A stretch of DNA of 64,000 nucleotides from UBA8752 sp965657965 (GCA_965657965.1 CBFHQM010000007.1:1-64000), one strand, 5' to 3'. Shown: positions 48,817 to 57,613, numbered from the stretch's first letter. Numbers and translations are program-made. Notes: a model not told the origin generated them from the sequence alone.

Positions 48817-50098
48817 GACGTTCTCGGAGCTCAAGGTAACCCGGCAGTATTTGGATGCCTTAGATGACATGGGTATTTCCTCCCCCACAGAAATTCAAAG
48901 AAAAGCAATTCCGAGAATAAGAGCCGGTCAAGACGTCATCGGCATTGCGCAAACGGGAACGGGCAAGACCTTGGCGTTTTTACTTCCTGTGATGGCCATG
49001 CTGTCTCACGCCAAGGGGCAAGGCCCGCGTTGCGTGATCTTGACGCCAGCCAAGGAATTGGCACTGCAAATCGCGGAAGTGGCCAAACGGCTTGCAGCGG
49101 GAACGGATCTGCGCATTGAGGTTATTTATGGAGGCGTGGGACACCGGGCCCAACAGGAACGACTCGAAGCCGGGTGCGATTTGGTGGTGGCCACCCCCGG
49201 CCGATTCATGGAATTGTACATGAGAGAGGCCTTCTCCACGGGCCACATCACGCATTTGGTTTTGGACGAAGCGGACAGGATGATGGACTTCGGCTTTATG
49301 CCTCAGCTGCGAAAAATGCTGGAGATTCTTCCGCGCAAACGGCAGAATCTTTTGTTTTCAGCCACTTATCCGCCCAAGACAGAAGAGATGGCGGGCGAGT
49401 TTCTTTTGTGGCCCACGCGCGTCGAAGCTTCCCCGGAGAGCACGCCTGTGCAAACAGTCGATCAATCGGGCTATCGGGCCGACAACTTCGAGACCAAGTT
49501 GAATTTATTGACCGCCCTGCTTCTCGAAGAGGAAATAGAGACACAGGCGCTGCTCTTTGTTCGAGAAAAGGACCAAGCAGAGCGAATCGGAAAACGGCTT
49601 TTCGACGACGTTTCCCGCTCGGTCAGAACGTTGCATGCCAACAAGGGCCAGAACAGCCGTATACATGCGATGGAAGCGTTTAAGGCTGGCGAAATCCGAT
49701 TTTTGGTGGCCACAGATGTGGCGAGCAGGGGAATCGACGTCCCGCAACTGGATTTGGTGATCAATGTTACGGTCCCACGAGACCCACATGATTATATCCA
49801 CCGAATTGGAAGAACAGGCAGGGCCATGAGAGAGGGGCGGGCATTGACGCTGGTGGACCCCAGCGAAAAGGCAGCCTTAAAGCGCATTGATGCTCTGCTG
49901 GGGAAGCCTCTTCCCTTACTCCCACTTCCTGCCGAGGTGAAGACGGAGCCTACGCCGCGCTGGGAAGCACAGGCCATGGCGCGGGCCATCGACAGAGAAA
50001 AAAGAAAGGCTGACCCCACCTTCAAAGGCGCCTTTCACGAGAAAAAGAGAAAGCCCTTTGCGCAAGGAAAGAAGAAGTCCAGACGCAAAAGGAGCTAG
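48815..50098 (+). CDS. DEAD-box ATP-dependent RNA helicase (RhlE-like)
   Basis: A 427-residue helicase. The ATG at 48815 gives MTFSELKVTRQYLDALDDMG, the usual DEAD-box N-terminus. All core motifs are visible: Q motif PTEIQRKAIPRI, motif I AQTGTGKT, Ia TPAKELALQIAE, GG and TPGR motifs, II VLDEADRMMDFGF, III SATYPPKTEEM, IV ALLFVREKDQAERI, V VATDVASRGIDVPQLD and VI HRIGRTGRAMREG. The C-terminal tail of 60 residues is strongly basic and ends KKKSRRKRS, as in RNA-binding tails of RhlE/CsdA-type helicases. It probably unwinds structured mRNA or helps ribosome assembly. A near-match -7 box (TTACTTTG at 48803-48810) lies inside the divergent gene. Confidence 0.95.
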   Translation: MTFSELKVTRQYLDALDDMGISSPTEIQRKAIPRIRAGQDVIGIAQTGTGKTLAFLLPVMAMLSHAKGQGPRCVILTPAKELALQIAEVAKRLAAGTDLRIEVIYGGVGHRAQQERLEAGCDLVVATPGRFMELYMREAFSTGHITHLVLDEADRMMDFGFMPQLRKMLEILPRKRQNLLFSATYPPKTEEMAGEFLLWPTRVEASPESTPVQTVDQSGYRADNFETKLNLLTALLLEEEIETQALLFVREKDQAERIGKRLFDDVSRSVRTLHANKGQNSRIHAMEAFKAGEIRFLVATDVASRGIDVPQLDLVINVTVPRDPHDYIHRIGRTGRAMREGRALTLVDPSEKAALKRIDALLGKPLPLLPLPAEVKTEPTPRWEAQAMARAIDREKRKADPTFKGAFHEKKRKPFAQGKKKSRRKRS

Positions 50099-50487
50099 CA
50101 AAGGGGGGCAATTCTTCCTTGTGCATCGATGCGATAACCTTGATCGTAACACCAGACCTCAGTTTTTCCGTCGGCATGCGCCACAGTGTGGGTGTGGTAA
50201 TCGAAATCGTATCCTTGACTTTCGAGCCAGTGCAGGCCCCCTACATCCGAGAAAACGCGCTGCTGACTTCGGCCGCCAAAAGCCCGGAGGATGTCGTGGT
50301 TCTTTTTGAGGATGCGTTGAATTTGCCCTTTGACACCTGAGGGTTTGGACCGTACCCAACTCGGTTTGGCATGTGACGCGGAACCTGGCCCCCTGGAAAA
50401 ACAATATTCAGAACAGAAGTCCCCTGGGTAACTGGCGTCCGCGCGCACAGACAGCTTCTGTTTACAGCATAGACAGCGTTTGATCAT
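50095..50487 (-). CDS. Zinc-ribbon protein conserved in Bacteroidota, function unknown
   Basis: A 130-residue protein. The N-terminus MIKRCLCCKQKLSVRAD, followed by GDFCSEYCFSRG, is a CxxC...CxxxC zinc ribbon that recalls GATA-type or MYM-like short ribbons. The rest is IQRILKKNHDILRAFG and SQGYDFDYHTHTVAHADGKT, ending CYDQGYRIDAQGRIAPLC. This arrangement, with the ILRKN-type helix and the YxYxT strand, matches a widespread short Bacteroidota protein with no assigned function, possibly nucleic-acid binding. The C-terminal Cys is an addition of uncertain meaning. It overlaps the helicase 3' end by four bases in convergent orientation. Confidence 0.78.
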   Translation of the reverse strand: MIKRCLCCKQKLSVRADASYPGDFCSEYCFSRGPGSASHAKPSWVRSKPSGVKGQIQRILKKNHDILRAFGGRSQQRVFSDVGGLHWLESQGYDFDYHTHTVAHADGKTEVWCYDQGYRIDAQGRIAPLC

Positions 50488-50587
50488 GGGCGAATTGTTG
50501 TGGTCCTGTCAATGAACAACCCAAACCGTTCAATTCTTCGTTGAACAAATGCAGGGTTCGTCGCCGTCCTGCTTTCCTTTGTTGTCG

Positions 50588-51757
50588 ATGGAGACCAATA
50601 CAATCGTTGGCGTCGTTGGCGCAGGAACAATGGGCCGCGGCATTGCGCAAATTGCCGCTACTGCGGGCCACACCGTCTTGCTTGTTGACCAGAATGGTGA
50701 CGCTCTGGTTCAGGCCAAGGAAAGCCTGGATCGAATTTTCGCGCGCTTGATTGAGAAAGGGCGAATCGATGCGAGTGGCGCCCGGGCCATTCTGACACGA
50801 ATTCAAACGTCTAACCAACTCGCAGACTTGGGCTCAGCAGGACTCGTTATCGAGGCCATTGTGGAGAATGCCGAGGTCAAGTCCAGTCTGTTTACATCCC
50901 TCGAAGACATTGTGGCGCCAAACGCGATTTTGGCCACCAACACGTCTTCTTTGTCGGTCACGGGTCTGGCTGCGGCGCTGCGTCATCCTGAACGGTTCAT
51001 TGGATTGCACTTTTTTAATCCGGCCCCGCTCCTCCCCTTGGTTGAGGTGGTTCCTGCATTGCAATCTCGAGAGTCGTTGGCGGAAGAAATGATGGCCGCC
51101 ATGCGTCAGTGGGGAAAACAACCTGCGCAGGCCAAAGACACTCCGGGATTCATTGTGAACCGAGTTGCACGCCCTTTTTACGGAGAGGCCATTCGCATCC
51201 TTGAGGAGGGCGTGGCCGATGTGGCCACCATAGATTGGGCCATGAAGGACTTGGGCGGTTTCCGAATGGGCCCCTTTGCCCTCATGGACTTGATTGGAAA
51301 CGACATCAATTATGCGGTCACCGAAACGGTGTGGACTGCCTTTCATTACGACCCTCGATACAAGCCTTCTTTCGCGCAAAAGAGAAATGTAGAGGCGGGT
51401 TGGTTTGGTCGGAAATCTGGCCGGGGTTGGTATGACCATGCGGAGGGCGCGGATGGCCCCAAACCGGTTCAAGACAAAGAATTGGGCCAGGCCATTTTGT
51501 GGCGAATTCTGGTCATGTTGGTCAATGAAGCGGCAGATGCGGTGTTTTGGGGCGTGGCCAGTGCCAAAGATGTCGACGCAGCCATGAAGGGCGGTGTCAA
51601 CTACCCCAAGGGATTGCTTTTGTGGGCAGAAGAGATGGGGCTGGATCGATGCGTGGCCAAGTTGGATGCGTTGCACCAACATTACGGAGAGCCACGATAC
51701 CGGTGCAGTCCTCTGTTGCGTCAATTGGCCCAACAGCAAAGGGGCTTTTTTGGTTGA
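50588..51757 (+). CDS. 3-hydroxyacyl-CoA dehydrogenase (NAD-dependent)
   Basis: A 389-residue enzyme of fatty-acid or aromatic-acid degradation that oxidises 3-hydroxyacyl-CoA to 3-ketoacyl-CoA. The start at 50588 leads straight into TIVGVVGAGTMGRGIAQIAA, the Rossmann fold; a start 13 codons earlier adds nothing. The catalytic region RHPERFIGLHFFNPAPLLPL carries the His paired with Glu in VIEAIVENAEVK. PGFIVNRVARPFYGEAIRI begins the first C-terminal domain, followed by GPFALMDLIGND. A second C-terminal repeat (residues about 290-389; VNEAADAVFWGVASAKDVDA) gives the duplicated PaaC/PaaH-type architecture rather than the short single-domain form. No other degradation genes are adjacent, and it abuts the next gene without a spacer. 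Confidence 0.93.
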   Translation: METNTIVGVVGAGTMGRGIAQIAATAGHTVLLVDQNGDALVQAKESLDRIFARLIEKGRIDASGARAILTRIQTSNQLADLGSAGLVIEAIVENAEVKSSLFTSLEDIVAPNAILATNTSSLSVTGLAAALRHPERFIGLHFFNPAPLLPLVEVVPALQSRESLAEEMMAAMRQWGKQPAQAKDTPGFIVNRVARPFYGEAIRILEEGVADVATIDWAMKDLGGFRMGPFALMDLIGNDINYAVTETVWTAFHYDPRYKPSFAQKRNVEAGWFGRKSGRGWYDHAEGADGPKPVQDKELGQAILWRILVMLVNEAADAVFWGVASAKDVDAAMKGGVNYPKGLLLWAEEMGLDRCVAKLDALHQHYGEPRYRCSPLLRQLAQQQRGFFG

Positions 51758-52435
51758 TCAACAGGGGTCTCCAAATCCGCTGAGTAGAGAAAGGACATCG
51801 GTGACCGTCACAAGGCCATCCCCTGTAATGTCCGCTTCGCAATCGGTGGTGCAACCAAATTCGGCCAGCACAATCAAGACGTCCGAAACGGTAACGAAAG
51901 CATCACCTGTGAGGTCGAGTAAGCAACCCAGTTCGGCGCCCAGCACACTGCCGTCGCAGTTGTTGTCAAGGTTAAAGCCTGTTCCGGGTGCGCCGGGGTA
52001 AACGCTAGGGTCACTGTCGTCGCAATCGCATACGGAGTCCTCGCCATCTTGGTCTAGATCTACAATTCCTGCGCACAGGGTGAAGTCTTCTTGGCAGTTG
52101 GCGGCAACACAAGCTTCGCACTCGGCTTCACTGCCGAAGGCGCATGTTAGAAAACAGTTGTTGGAGACGCAGGTGCTCTGGTCGGCAAAGCAGCCCACAC
52201 AGCCCGCGCTCATCTCGGGTATGGCATCGGCGATGCAGGAGGAAAAACAACTGGTCAAATCCCCTGCAAACGCACAACTAAATCCGCAAGAAAACACGGC
52301 GTCATTGACCGCGACGCCTTCGTTGCAAAGGAGCTCGAAATCGGCGGCATCACACTGCGCTCGGGCATCCGGGGTGTGGAAGGCGATAAAGGCAAAAAGA
52401 AAGGCGACTGGAAGCAGATTAGAACGAATGGGCAT
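51758..52435 (-). CDS. Secreted cysteine-rich protein with MopE-like motif and double dockerin-like C-terminus
   Basis: 225 residues with an 26-residue signal peptide (LPVAFLFAFIAFHTPDARA). Residues 28-130 contain many cysteines in C-x3-C and C-x2-C spacing (FSCGFSCAFAGDLTSC, CVGCFADQSTCVSNNC), suggesting disulfide cross-links. DLDQDGEDSVCDCDDSDPSV, then YPGAPGTGF and DNNCDG, matches the putative metal-binding motif of MopE-type proteins. The last 55 residues form the two-unit calcium-loop module, cysteines at relative positions 1, 25, 29 and 55, ending exactly on the last Cys. The spacing equals that of two unrelated proteins at 56.2 and 62.8 kb. It lies 31 bp after the sugar operon on the same strand. 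The function is unknown, possibly metal or matrix binding. Confidence 0.8.
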   Translation of the reverse strand: MPIRSNLLPVAFLFAFIAFHTPDARAQCDAADFELLCNEGVAVNDAVFSCGFSCAFAGDLTSCFSSCIADAIPEMSAGCVGCFADQSTCVSNNCFLTCAFGSEAECEACVAANCQEDFTLCAGIVDLDQDGEDSVCDCDDSDPSVYPGAPGTGFNLDNNCDGSVLGAELGCLLDLTGDAFVTVSDVLIVLAEFGCTTDCEADITGDGLVTVTDVLSLLSGFGDPC

Positions 52436-52466
52436 GACATTGTGACAAACACGGCCCGTTTCTGGT

Positions 52467-53315
52467 TCAATTTTTAAGGCGATGCCCCCCGTTTTGAAGA
52501 GATTGACTGGCGATGTGAATGTCGCTTGGGTGGGTCAAGTCAAGGAAGGCGCCCGCCATAGGGATGGCCTGAAGCAACCCGGTCTTTTTGGCCCACAGTG
52601 CCACTGCGGTAGGCAGTTCTTTTTCCTTCCTTTCGGGGTGTTCTGGAACGTGGGTAACCGAGTCCAGCAGGTCCTCGTAGGGCAGTCGGAAGGTGTTCAT
52701 GCTCACCCGGATGGTGCCATCGGGCCAACGGTTATCCTCCACGGTTTGAGCCGAGGGCTTTTCGATGATGTCCGTGGGGTTCTGATGCTCATCCACGGCA
52801 ATGACGGCAAACGCCTCGACTCGCTTGGCAGGCAGGCCAAGGTGGTCTCGGTCCATGGCAGGCAGGGCTGCGGGGAACTGGAAGAGCTGGGAAAACAAGC
52901 CTTTTGGCGGCAAGTTGTCTCCGTTGGCAACGGTCACTGACTCCCCTTCCCATTGCGGATGCGCTTCTAGACCAAGCTGGACAGCGTGGGCCGTGCCGAG
53001 TGGCTTGTCTCTGCCCTCGGGAATCGGTTGACGCACAAATGACAATTGCAGGTGGGCCACGGGATGGTCACGAAAGTGTTGGGGAGTGATTTCGTCTGTG
53101 GCTGAGATCACAACGCAAGCGCAGCGGCTTCCCTCTTGGACCAACCGGTTTAACAGCACCTCCAACAAGGGCGTCTGTTCGGGGCCAATGCGAATCATGG
53201 CCTTGGGCCGAGAACCGGCCTCTTGCAAGGCAGCTGGGTCATCTGAGGTTTGGGCTTTCATGCGGCTGCCTTTGCCAGCCGCCATGATGATGGTGGGGTG
53301 AGTGGGCTTCAACAT
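52467..53315 (-). CDS. Sugar-1-phosphate nucleotidyltransferase-like protein
   Basis: 282 residues with the start at 53315, which overlaps the GHMP kinase stop by seven bases. PTIIMAAGKGSRMKAQTSDD near residues 7-26 is the nucleotide-binding loop (GxGxRM type), SRPKAMIRIGPEQTPLLEVL contains the KP-like and substrate-binding lysine region, and KPLGTAHAVQLGLEA and TVANGDNLPP correspond to the TxxA and metal-binding Asp motifs. It fits the NTP_transferase family that activates sugar phosphates to NDP-sugars. The specific nucleotide and sugar cannot be fixed. It is the third gene of an operon with a GHMP sugar kinase and a sodium symporter, which suggests a salvage route. Confidence 0.82.
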   Translation of the reverse strand: MLKPTHPTIIMAAGKGSRMKAQTSDDPAALQEAGSRPKAMIRIGPEQTPLLEVLLNRLVQEGSRCACVVISATDEITPQHFRDHPVAHLQLSFVRQPIPEGRDKPLGTAHAVQLGLEAHPQWEGESVTVANGDNLPPKGLFSQLFQFPAALPAMDRDHLGLPAKRVEAFAVIAVDEHQNPTDIIEKPSAQTVEDNRWPDGTIRVSMNTFRLPYEDLLDSVTHVPEHPERKEKELPTAVALWAKKTGLLQAIPMAGAFLDLTHPSDIHIASQSLQNGGHRLKN

Positions 53316-54313
53316 ACCCCTCGATCCATTTTGACGACCCATGCCGCCTTGGCTCCGGCCTGCGTCATGGCAGCGGTTACGCGTTTCGCCGCATCCTCTG
53401 GACACAGGACAAAGGCGCACCCACCTCCACCTGAGCCGTTGATTTTCCCGCCCCACGCACCAGTTGCCAATGCGGCATCCAAGATGGATTCAATCCGGGG
53501 CGTGCTGAGTGCCAGCACATCTCGCAAGACGGCATGGTGTTCTGAAAGGGCCGCTCCCATGGCCGCTCCACTCACTTCGGAGGTTTTCATGCGTGACGCC
53601 CAATTTGACTCTAGATCACGGTTGATTCGGGTCCCTTCGATGAGCGCTTGGTCTGTGGGATTGAATCCTTCGGGGTGGTCGAGATGGGCCATGAGGGGGA
53701 TTCTGGCGTCACGACAACGTTGGAGGTGTCCTTGCGTGTTTTTAGGCTGTCCAGAATCGGCCAATACAAAGACGCCTTGAGGGGGTTGAAGCAGCACGGG
53801 ATCTCCAATGCCAAAACGGTGCAGTCCACCATGGGCACAGGCGAATTGATCCATGTCTCCCCCGGCTCCATTGAACCTCAGCACCTCGTAATCATGACAA
53901 CGCTTCACCACGTCATTCACGTCAAAGTGGCCATAAAGAATGCGCAGCCATCCGGCAATCCATGCCGTAAGCAATGCGGTGGAAGAGCTGCAGCCCGCGC
54001 GAATGGGGATGTCGCTTTTGATGGACACATCCCAACCCCGTTGGGGGCCGAAATCGCCCTCGGAAATCAGCGCGACGAGGGCCATGCCCATGGGCAGTGT
54101 AGTGTCGATGGCGGCCTCTGGAGCCAAATTGAACTGCGCCATCCGGCCAAGTGCGACGCTGTCCACGTTCACGATTTGATCCGCCCGAGGGGAAAACGTA
54201 AGGGTGCACCGGCGGTTAATGGCCATGGCGATCACGGGCAGTCCCAAGTAATCTTGGTGTTCGCCAAACAGGCAAAGTCGGCCTGGTGCAGAAGAAGCAA
54301 AGGCTGCGGTCAT
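53309..54313 (-). CDS. GHMP kinase (galactokinase-like sugar kinase)
   Basis: 334 residues from the ATG at 54313 (upstream in-frame codons overlap the symporter and are not conserved). SSAPGRLCLFGEHQDYLGLP near residues 6-25 is the galactokinase-type motif 1 with the GEHxDYxG substrate loop. PIRAGCSSSTALLTAWIA near residue 105 is the glycine/serine-rich ATP loop, and GGKINGSGGGGCAFVL near residue 290 is motif 3. DMDQFACAHG contains the catalytic Asp region. The protein is shorter than GalK (about 380) and diverged, so the sugar could be arabinose, heptose or a hexose other than galactose. The start overlaps the symporter stop codon (ATGA), and the stop overlaps the nucleotidyltransferase start. 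Confidence 0.85.
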   Translation of the reverse strand: MTAAFASSAPGRLCLFGEHQDYLGLPVIAMAINRRCTLTFSPRADQIVNVDSVALGRMAQFNLAPEAAIDTTLPMGMALVALISEGDFGPQRGWDVSIKSDIPIRAGCSSSTALLTAWIAGWLRILYGHFDVNDVVKRCHDYEVLRFNGAGGDMDQFACAHGGLHRFGIGDPVLLQPPQGVFVLADSGQPKNTQGHLQRCRDARIPLMAHLDHPEGFNPTDQALIEGTRINRDLESNWASRMKTSEVSGAAMGAALSEHHAVLRDVLALSTPRIESILDAALATGAWGGKINGSGGGGCAFVLCPEDAAKRVTAAMTQAGAKAAWVVKMDRGVC

Positions 54314-56088
54314 GCTTGGCGTTGCAATCGAAGAATGGCCCAAACGGCCAAGGTGCTCAGGACGATCATGGCAACCGCGGTCGTGTTTTGGGCAAACAAG
54401 CCAGCGCCAACTCCAAGCAGCGCACCATAGACCGCTACGCACCCTAGAAAAGCTTGGAGCAGGGCGCGTGGGACATTCCATGCAGATGCACCTCGGTCTG
54501 TGCTTTGGGGAAACCGGCGCCATCCGGGCCCTCCGGGTTGGACCTTGTCGACGAAAGCTTGAAGAACGTCCCGGGATTCAGGCGGCAAGAGGAAGGCAGC
54601 CAGGACCCAACCTGCCGTGGTAAGCAAGCTGCCTGCCACAAGCTTGACCCAAGGGGCCAATGCAGGCACCAGGGAAATGGGCTCGGCGGCAAGGGCGTCA
54701 TGCACCCAAGTGAAATACACCGCCACTGCCAAGGACACTGCCATGGCCACAATTTCTGTGCTGGCCGAGATGCGCCACCAAAACCACCGGAGAATGAAGA
54801 GCCCCCCTGTTCCGGCTCCCAGGAGAAGCAACAGGTTAAACGCTTGGGATGCCGAGGTGAGGGTCAAGCTCAACATGGCACCTGCGAGCAGGGAGAGCAA
54901 ACTCGCCCATCGCCCTGCGGCCACCTTTTGAGACTCTGAGGCATTTGGCCGAATGAAGCGCGCCCACCCATCGTGCACGAGATAGCTCGCGCCCAAGTTC
55001 ACCTGTGTGCTCATGGTAGAGATGAAAGCCGCAAGCAAGGATGCAGCGACCCATCCGAGGAGCCCGGCAGGCAGTAAGCTGAGCATGGCGGGATAGGCCA
55101 CATCATGGCCCACTTTGTCTGCCGCCAGCTGCGGGAAGGCTGTAGCGATGGCGTCGAGGTCTGGAAAGACGATCAACGAGGCCAAGGCCACCAGAATCCA
55201 TGGCCAAGGCCGCAACGCGTAGTGTGCCGCGTTAAAGAGCAATGTGGCGCCCACGGCGTCGTCCTCGCTGCGGGCGCTGAACATGCGCTGTGCGATGTAT
55301 CCGCCTCCTCCGGGTTCTGCTCCCGGGTAATAGCTGGCCCACCACTGAACTGCCAAGGGAACAAGCATGACCGGCACCCAAACCTCGGGCTTTCCAAAAT
55401 CGGGCCACACCGATAGTTTTCCAATCACATTGGGGTGGGTCATGAGGCCCTGAATCCCGCCTACTTCTGGCAACCCAAGCACATATACACTGGCTGCGAC
55501 AGCGCCGCCCATGGCCAAGAAGAACTGAAACAAGTCGGTCCACAATATGGCGCGAAGGCCACCATAGACACTAAAAAGCAACGTCACCGAGCACGTGACA
55601 AGCAAGGTCATCCAACCGGGCCATCCGAGCAGTATGCTGCCGAGCTTAATGGCCGCTAGACTGACTGTGGCCATGACCAGCACATTGAAGACCAAGCCCA
55701 AGTAAACGGCTCGGAACCCGCGCAAGAAAGCCCCGGCTTTGCCACCATACCTCAGCTCGTAAAAGGCGATATCGGTGAGGACGCCCGAGCGGCGCCAAAG
55801 TCGCGCATACACAAAGACGGTGAGCATGCCAGTGAGCAAAAAGGCCCACCAAGCCCAGTTGCCTGACACGCCTTGTTGCCTGACCAAGTCGGTTACGAGA
55901 TTCGGAGTGTCTGCGCTAAAAGTGGTGGCCACCATGGAGGTACCCAAGAGCCACCAGGGCATGTTTCGGCCGCCGAGAAAGAAGTCATCTGCACTGTTGT
56001 TGCCCTTGCGGCCCGCAGCAAGGCCGATGAGAAGAATGGTCAACAACACCCCGCCAATGACGAGGAAGTCCAACATAGCCAATTGCAT
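54310..56088 (-). CDS. Sodium:solute symporter (SSS family), probably sugar
   Basis: A 592-residue membrane transporter with 14-15 predicted helices, using the sodium gradient. The start MQLAMLDFLVIGGVLLTILL at 56088 fits the first helix; an ATG 25 codons upstream (56163) overlaps the divergent gene and adds a non-conserved segment. SSS landmarks are DDFFLGGRNMPWWLLGTSMV, GVSGNWAWWAF, FYELRYGGKAGAFLRGFRAV and YLGLVFNVLVMATVSLAAIK, and FISTMSTQVNLGASYLVHD near residue 355. It heads the operon with the GHMP kinase and the nucleotidyltransferase (overlapping stop and start codons), so a salvaged sugar is the likely substrate. Confidence 0.88.
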   Translation of the reverse strand: MQLAMLDFLVIGGVLLTILLIGLAAGRKGNNSADDFFLGGRNMPWWLLGTSMVATTFSADTPNLVTDLVRQQGVSGNWAWWAFLLTGMLTVFVYARLWRRSGVLTDIAFYELRYGGKAGAFLRGFRAVYLGLVFNVLVMATVSLAAIKLGSILLGWPGWMTLLVTCSVTLLFSVYGGLRAILWTDLFQFFLAMGGAVAASVYVLGLPEVGGIQGLMTHPNVIGKLSVWPDFGKPEVWVPVMLVPLAVQWWASYYPGAEPGGGGYIAQRMFSARSEDDAVGATLLFNAAHYALRPWPWILVALASLIVFPDLDAIATAFPQLAADKVGHDVAYPAMLSLLPAGLLGWVAASLLAAFISTMSTQVNLGASYLVHDGWARFIRPNASESQKVAAGRWASLLSLLAGAMLSLTLTSASQAFNLLLLLGAGTGGLFILRWFWWRISASTEIVAMAVSLAVAVYFTWVHDALAAEPISLVPALAPWVKLVAGSLLTTAGWVLAAFLLPPESRDVLQAFVDKVQPGGPGWRRFPQSTDRGASAWNVPRALLQAFLGCVAVYGALLGVGAGLFAQNTTAVAMIVLSTLAVWAILRLQRQA

Positions 56089-56161
56089 GGTGCCCAATGT
56101 AGCACGCGGAAGAGGCTTCACGGGGTTAAACAACAATTGATCCCCAACGTTATCTTGGTGC

Positions 56162-57613
56162 ATGTGTCGATGGTTCCTCCTTCTCTTGTTCTGGACATTG
56201 GGTTCTGGTGATGCGCAGGCGCAGGATGTGTCTTTTCATTCAGATGTGGCCCCCATTGTCTACAATCACTGCACTTCTTGTCATCGCCCTGGCGAGATCG
56301 GCCCCATGCCCTTCACCACGTATTCTGAAGTGGCGGCTTATGGCGAATTCATTGAGTATGTGACCTCGATTGGGTACATGCCGCCTTGGTCACCCGATGC
56401 CGATTATTCGCATTTTGTGGGGGAGAATGTTTTGAGCGAGGCCGAATTGCAAACCTTGAGCGCCTGGGTCTCGGCAGGCAAGCCGGAAGGAAACCCAAAC
56501 GAAAACCCGGGGTTGCCGGATTTCCCGAGTGGGAGCCAAATTGGTGAGCCCGATCAAGTGTTGAGCATGCCAGAGGCGTACGCTCACAGTGGAGACATGA
56601 CCGAGCAGTATCAGGTTTTCGTTCTGCCTACTGATTGGGATGGCGCCACCTCCATTCGCGCCCTTGAGGTACAGCCCGGCAACCACAATGTGGCCCACCA
56701 TGCCATTTTGGGGCTGGACATTTCGGGCACGGCAGCGCAATTGGACGCCGCCGACCCCGCACTGGGTTACGAGAGTTTTGGCGGTTTCGGATTCAGTGCG
56801 GAAAGTTCCTTCTTTGGAGCTTGGGTGCCGGGGGCACTTCCCGTGAACTACCCGCCGGGCATTGGCCGGGTGATTCCTGAAGGGGCCGATGTACTGCTGC
56901 AAATGCACTATGGCCCTTCAGCCGTTCCGGAGTCTGACCTCACCGAGATCAACGTTTTCCTGTCCGACGCCCCCATAGAAAGGGAAGTTTTTACCGCCAT
57001 TATGGGGCCACAGCATTTGGACGCTCCCTTTGTGCTTCCTCCTAACCAAGTATCGTCCTTCCACGGCACCATGCCTGTGACCGCGGACGTGAGCTTATTG
57101 AACATCGCTCCACACTGCCACCTCATTGGCACTTCGTGGTTGGTTTATGCCACTTCTCCCAACAATCAAGACACGATTCCGTTGATTTCCATTCCCGCTT
57201 GGGACTTCAATTGGCAGGGGTATTTCACCTTCCCCAACATGACCAAAATCCCCCAAGGATACACCTTGCACGGCGAAGCGACTTACGACAACACAGCCGG
57301 CAATCCTTTCAACCCAAACGTTCCTCCGCAATGGGTTTACTTCGGGGAAGAGACGGCCGATGAAATGTTCTTTGTCTTCATTGACCTCGTGTTGTACGAG
57401 GAGGGGGATGAGGAAATTGCATTGGGCCCTGACGAGGTGTTTTGTCCCGCTGATTTCAATGACGACAACATCGTCGGAGTGGCAGACGCCCTCATTCTGC
57501 TTGGAGATTTTGGTTGCGTCTCTCTGTGCTCAGCCGACCTTGATGACGACCAGGCGGTCACCGTGGCCGATGTGCTGCTCTTACTTGGCCTTTATGGCTC
57601 CAACTGCGACTGA
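56162..57613 (+). CDS. Exported cytochrome c-copper monooxygenase fusion, paralogue 1, double dockerin-like C-terminus
   Basis: 483 residues with a short signal peptide ending GDAQAQ. Residues 25-110 are a c-type cytochrome: haem motif CTSCH at 37-41 and a probable distal Met in GYMPPWSPDA. Residues 115-425 resemble the copper type II ascorbate-dependent monooxygenase (PHM/DBH) fold, with candidate copper ligands in HNVAHHAILG, LLQMHYGPS and APHCHLIG. This cytochrome-monooxygenase fusion is known as an uncharacterised family in marine bacteria. The last 56 residues form the double calcium-loop module (CPADFNDDNIVGV, then CSADLDDDQAVTV), ending one residue after the last Cys. It is coupled to the redoxin gene through TGATG. 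The substrate is unknown; electrons could come from the haem. Confidence 0.82.
   Translation: MCRWFLLLLFWTLGSGDAQAQDVSFHSDVAPIVYNHCTSCHRPGEIGPMPFTTYSEVAAYGEFIEYVTSIGYMPPWSPDADYSHFVGENVLSEAELQTLSAWVSAGKPEGNPNENPGLPDFPSGSQIGEPDQVLSMPEAYAHSGDMTEQYQVFVLPTDWDGATSIRALEVQPGNHNVAHHAILGLDISGTAAQLDAADPALGYESFGGFGFSAESSFFGAWVPGALPVNYPPGIGRVIPEGADVLLQMHYGPSAVPESDLTEINVFLSDAPIEREVFTAIMGPQHLDAPFVLPPNQVSSFHGTMPVTADVSLLNIAPHCHLIGTSWLVYATSPNNQDTIPLISIPAWDFNWQGYFTFPNMTKIPQGYTLHGEATYDNTAGNPFNPNVPPQWVYFGEETADEMFFVFIDLVLYEEGDEEIALGPDEVFCPADFNDDNIVGVADALILLGDFGCVSLCSADLDDDQAVTVADVLLLLGLYGSNCD

Noticed and set aside
53648..54430. 260-residue open frame on the plus strand
   Set aside because: It is antisense to the GHMP kinase and the symporter end. 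No recognisable features.
56161..56164. Another CATG shared start between the symporter and monooxygenase paralogue 1
   Set aside because: The symporter's first membrane helix fits a start at 56088. The ATG at 56163 only extends a non-conserved segment, so the overlap is a product of the longest frame.
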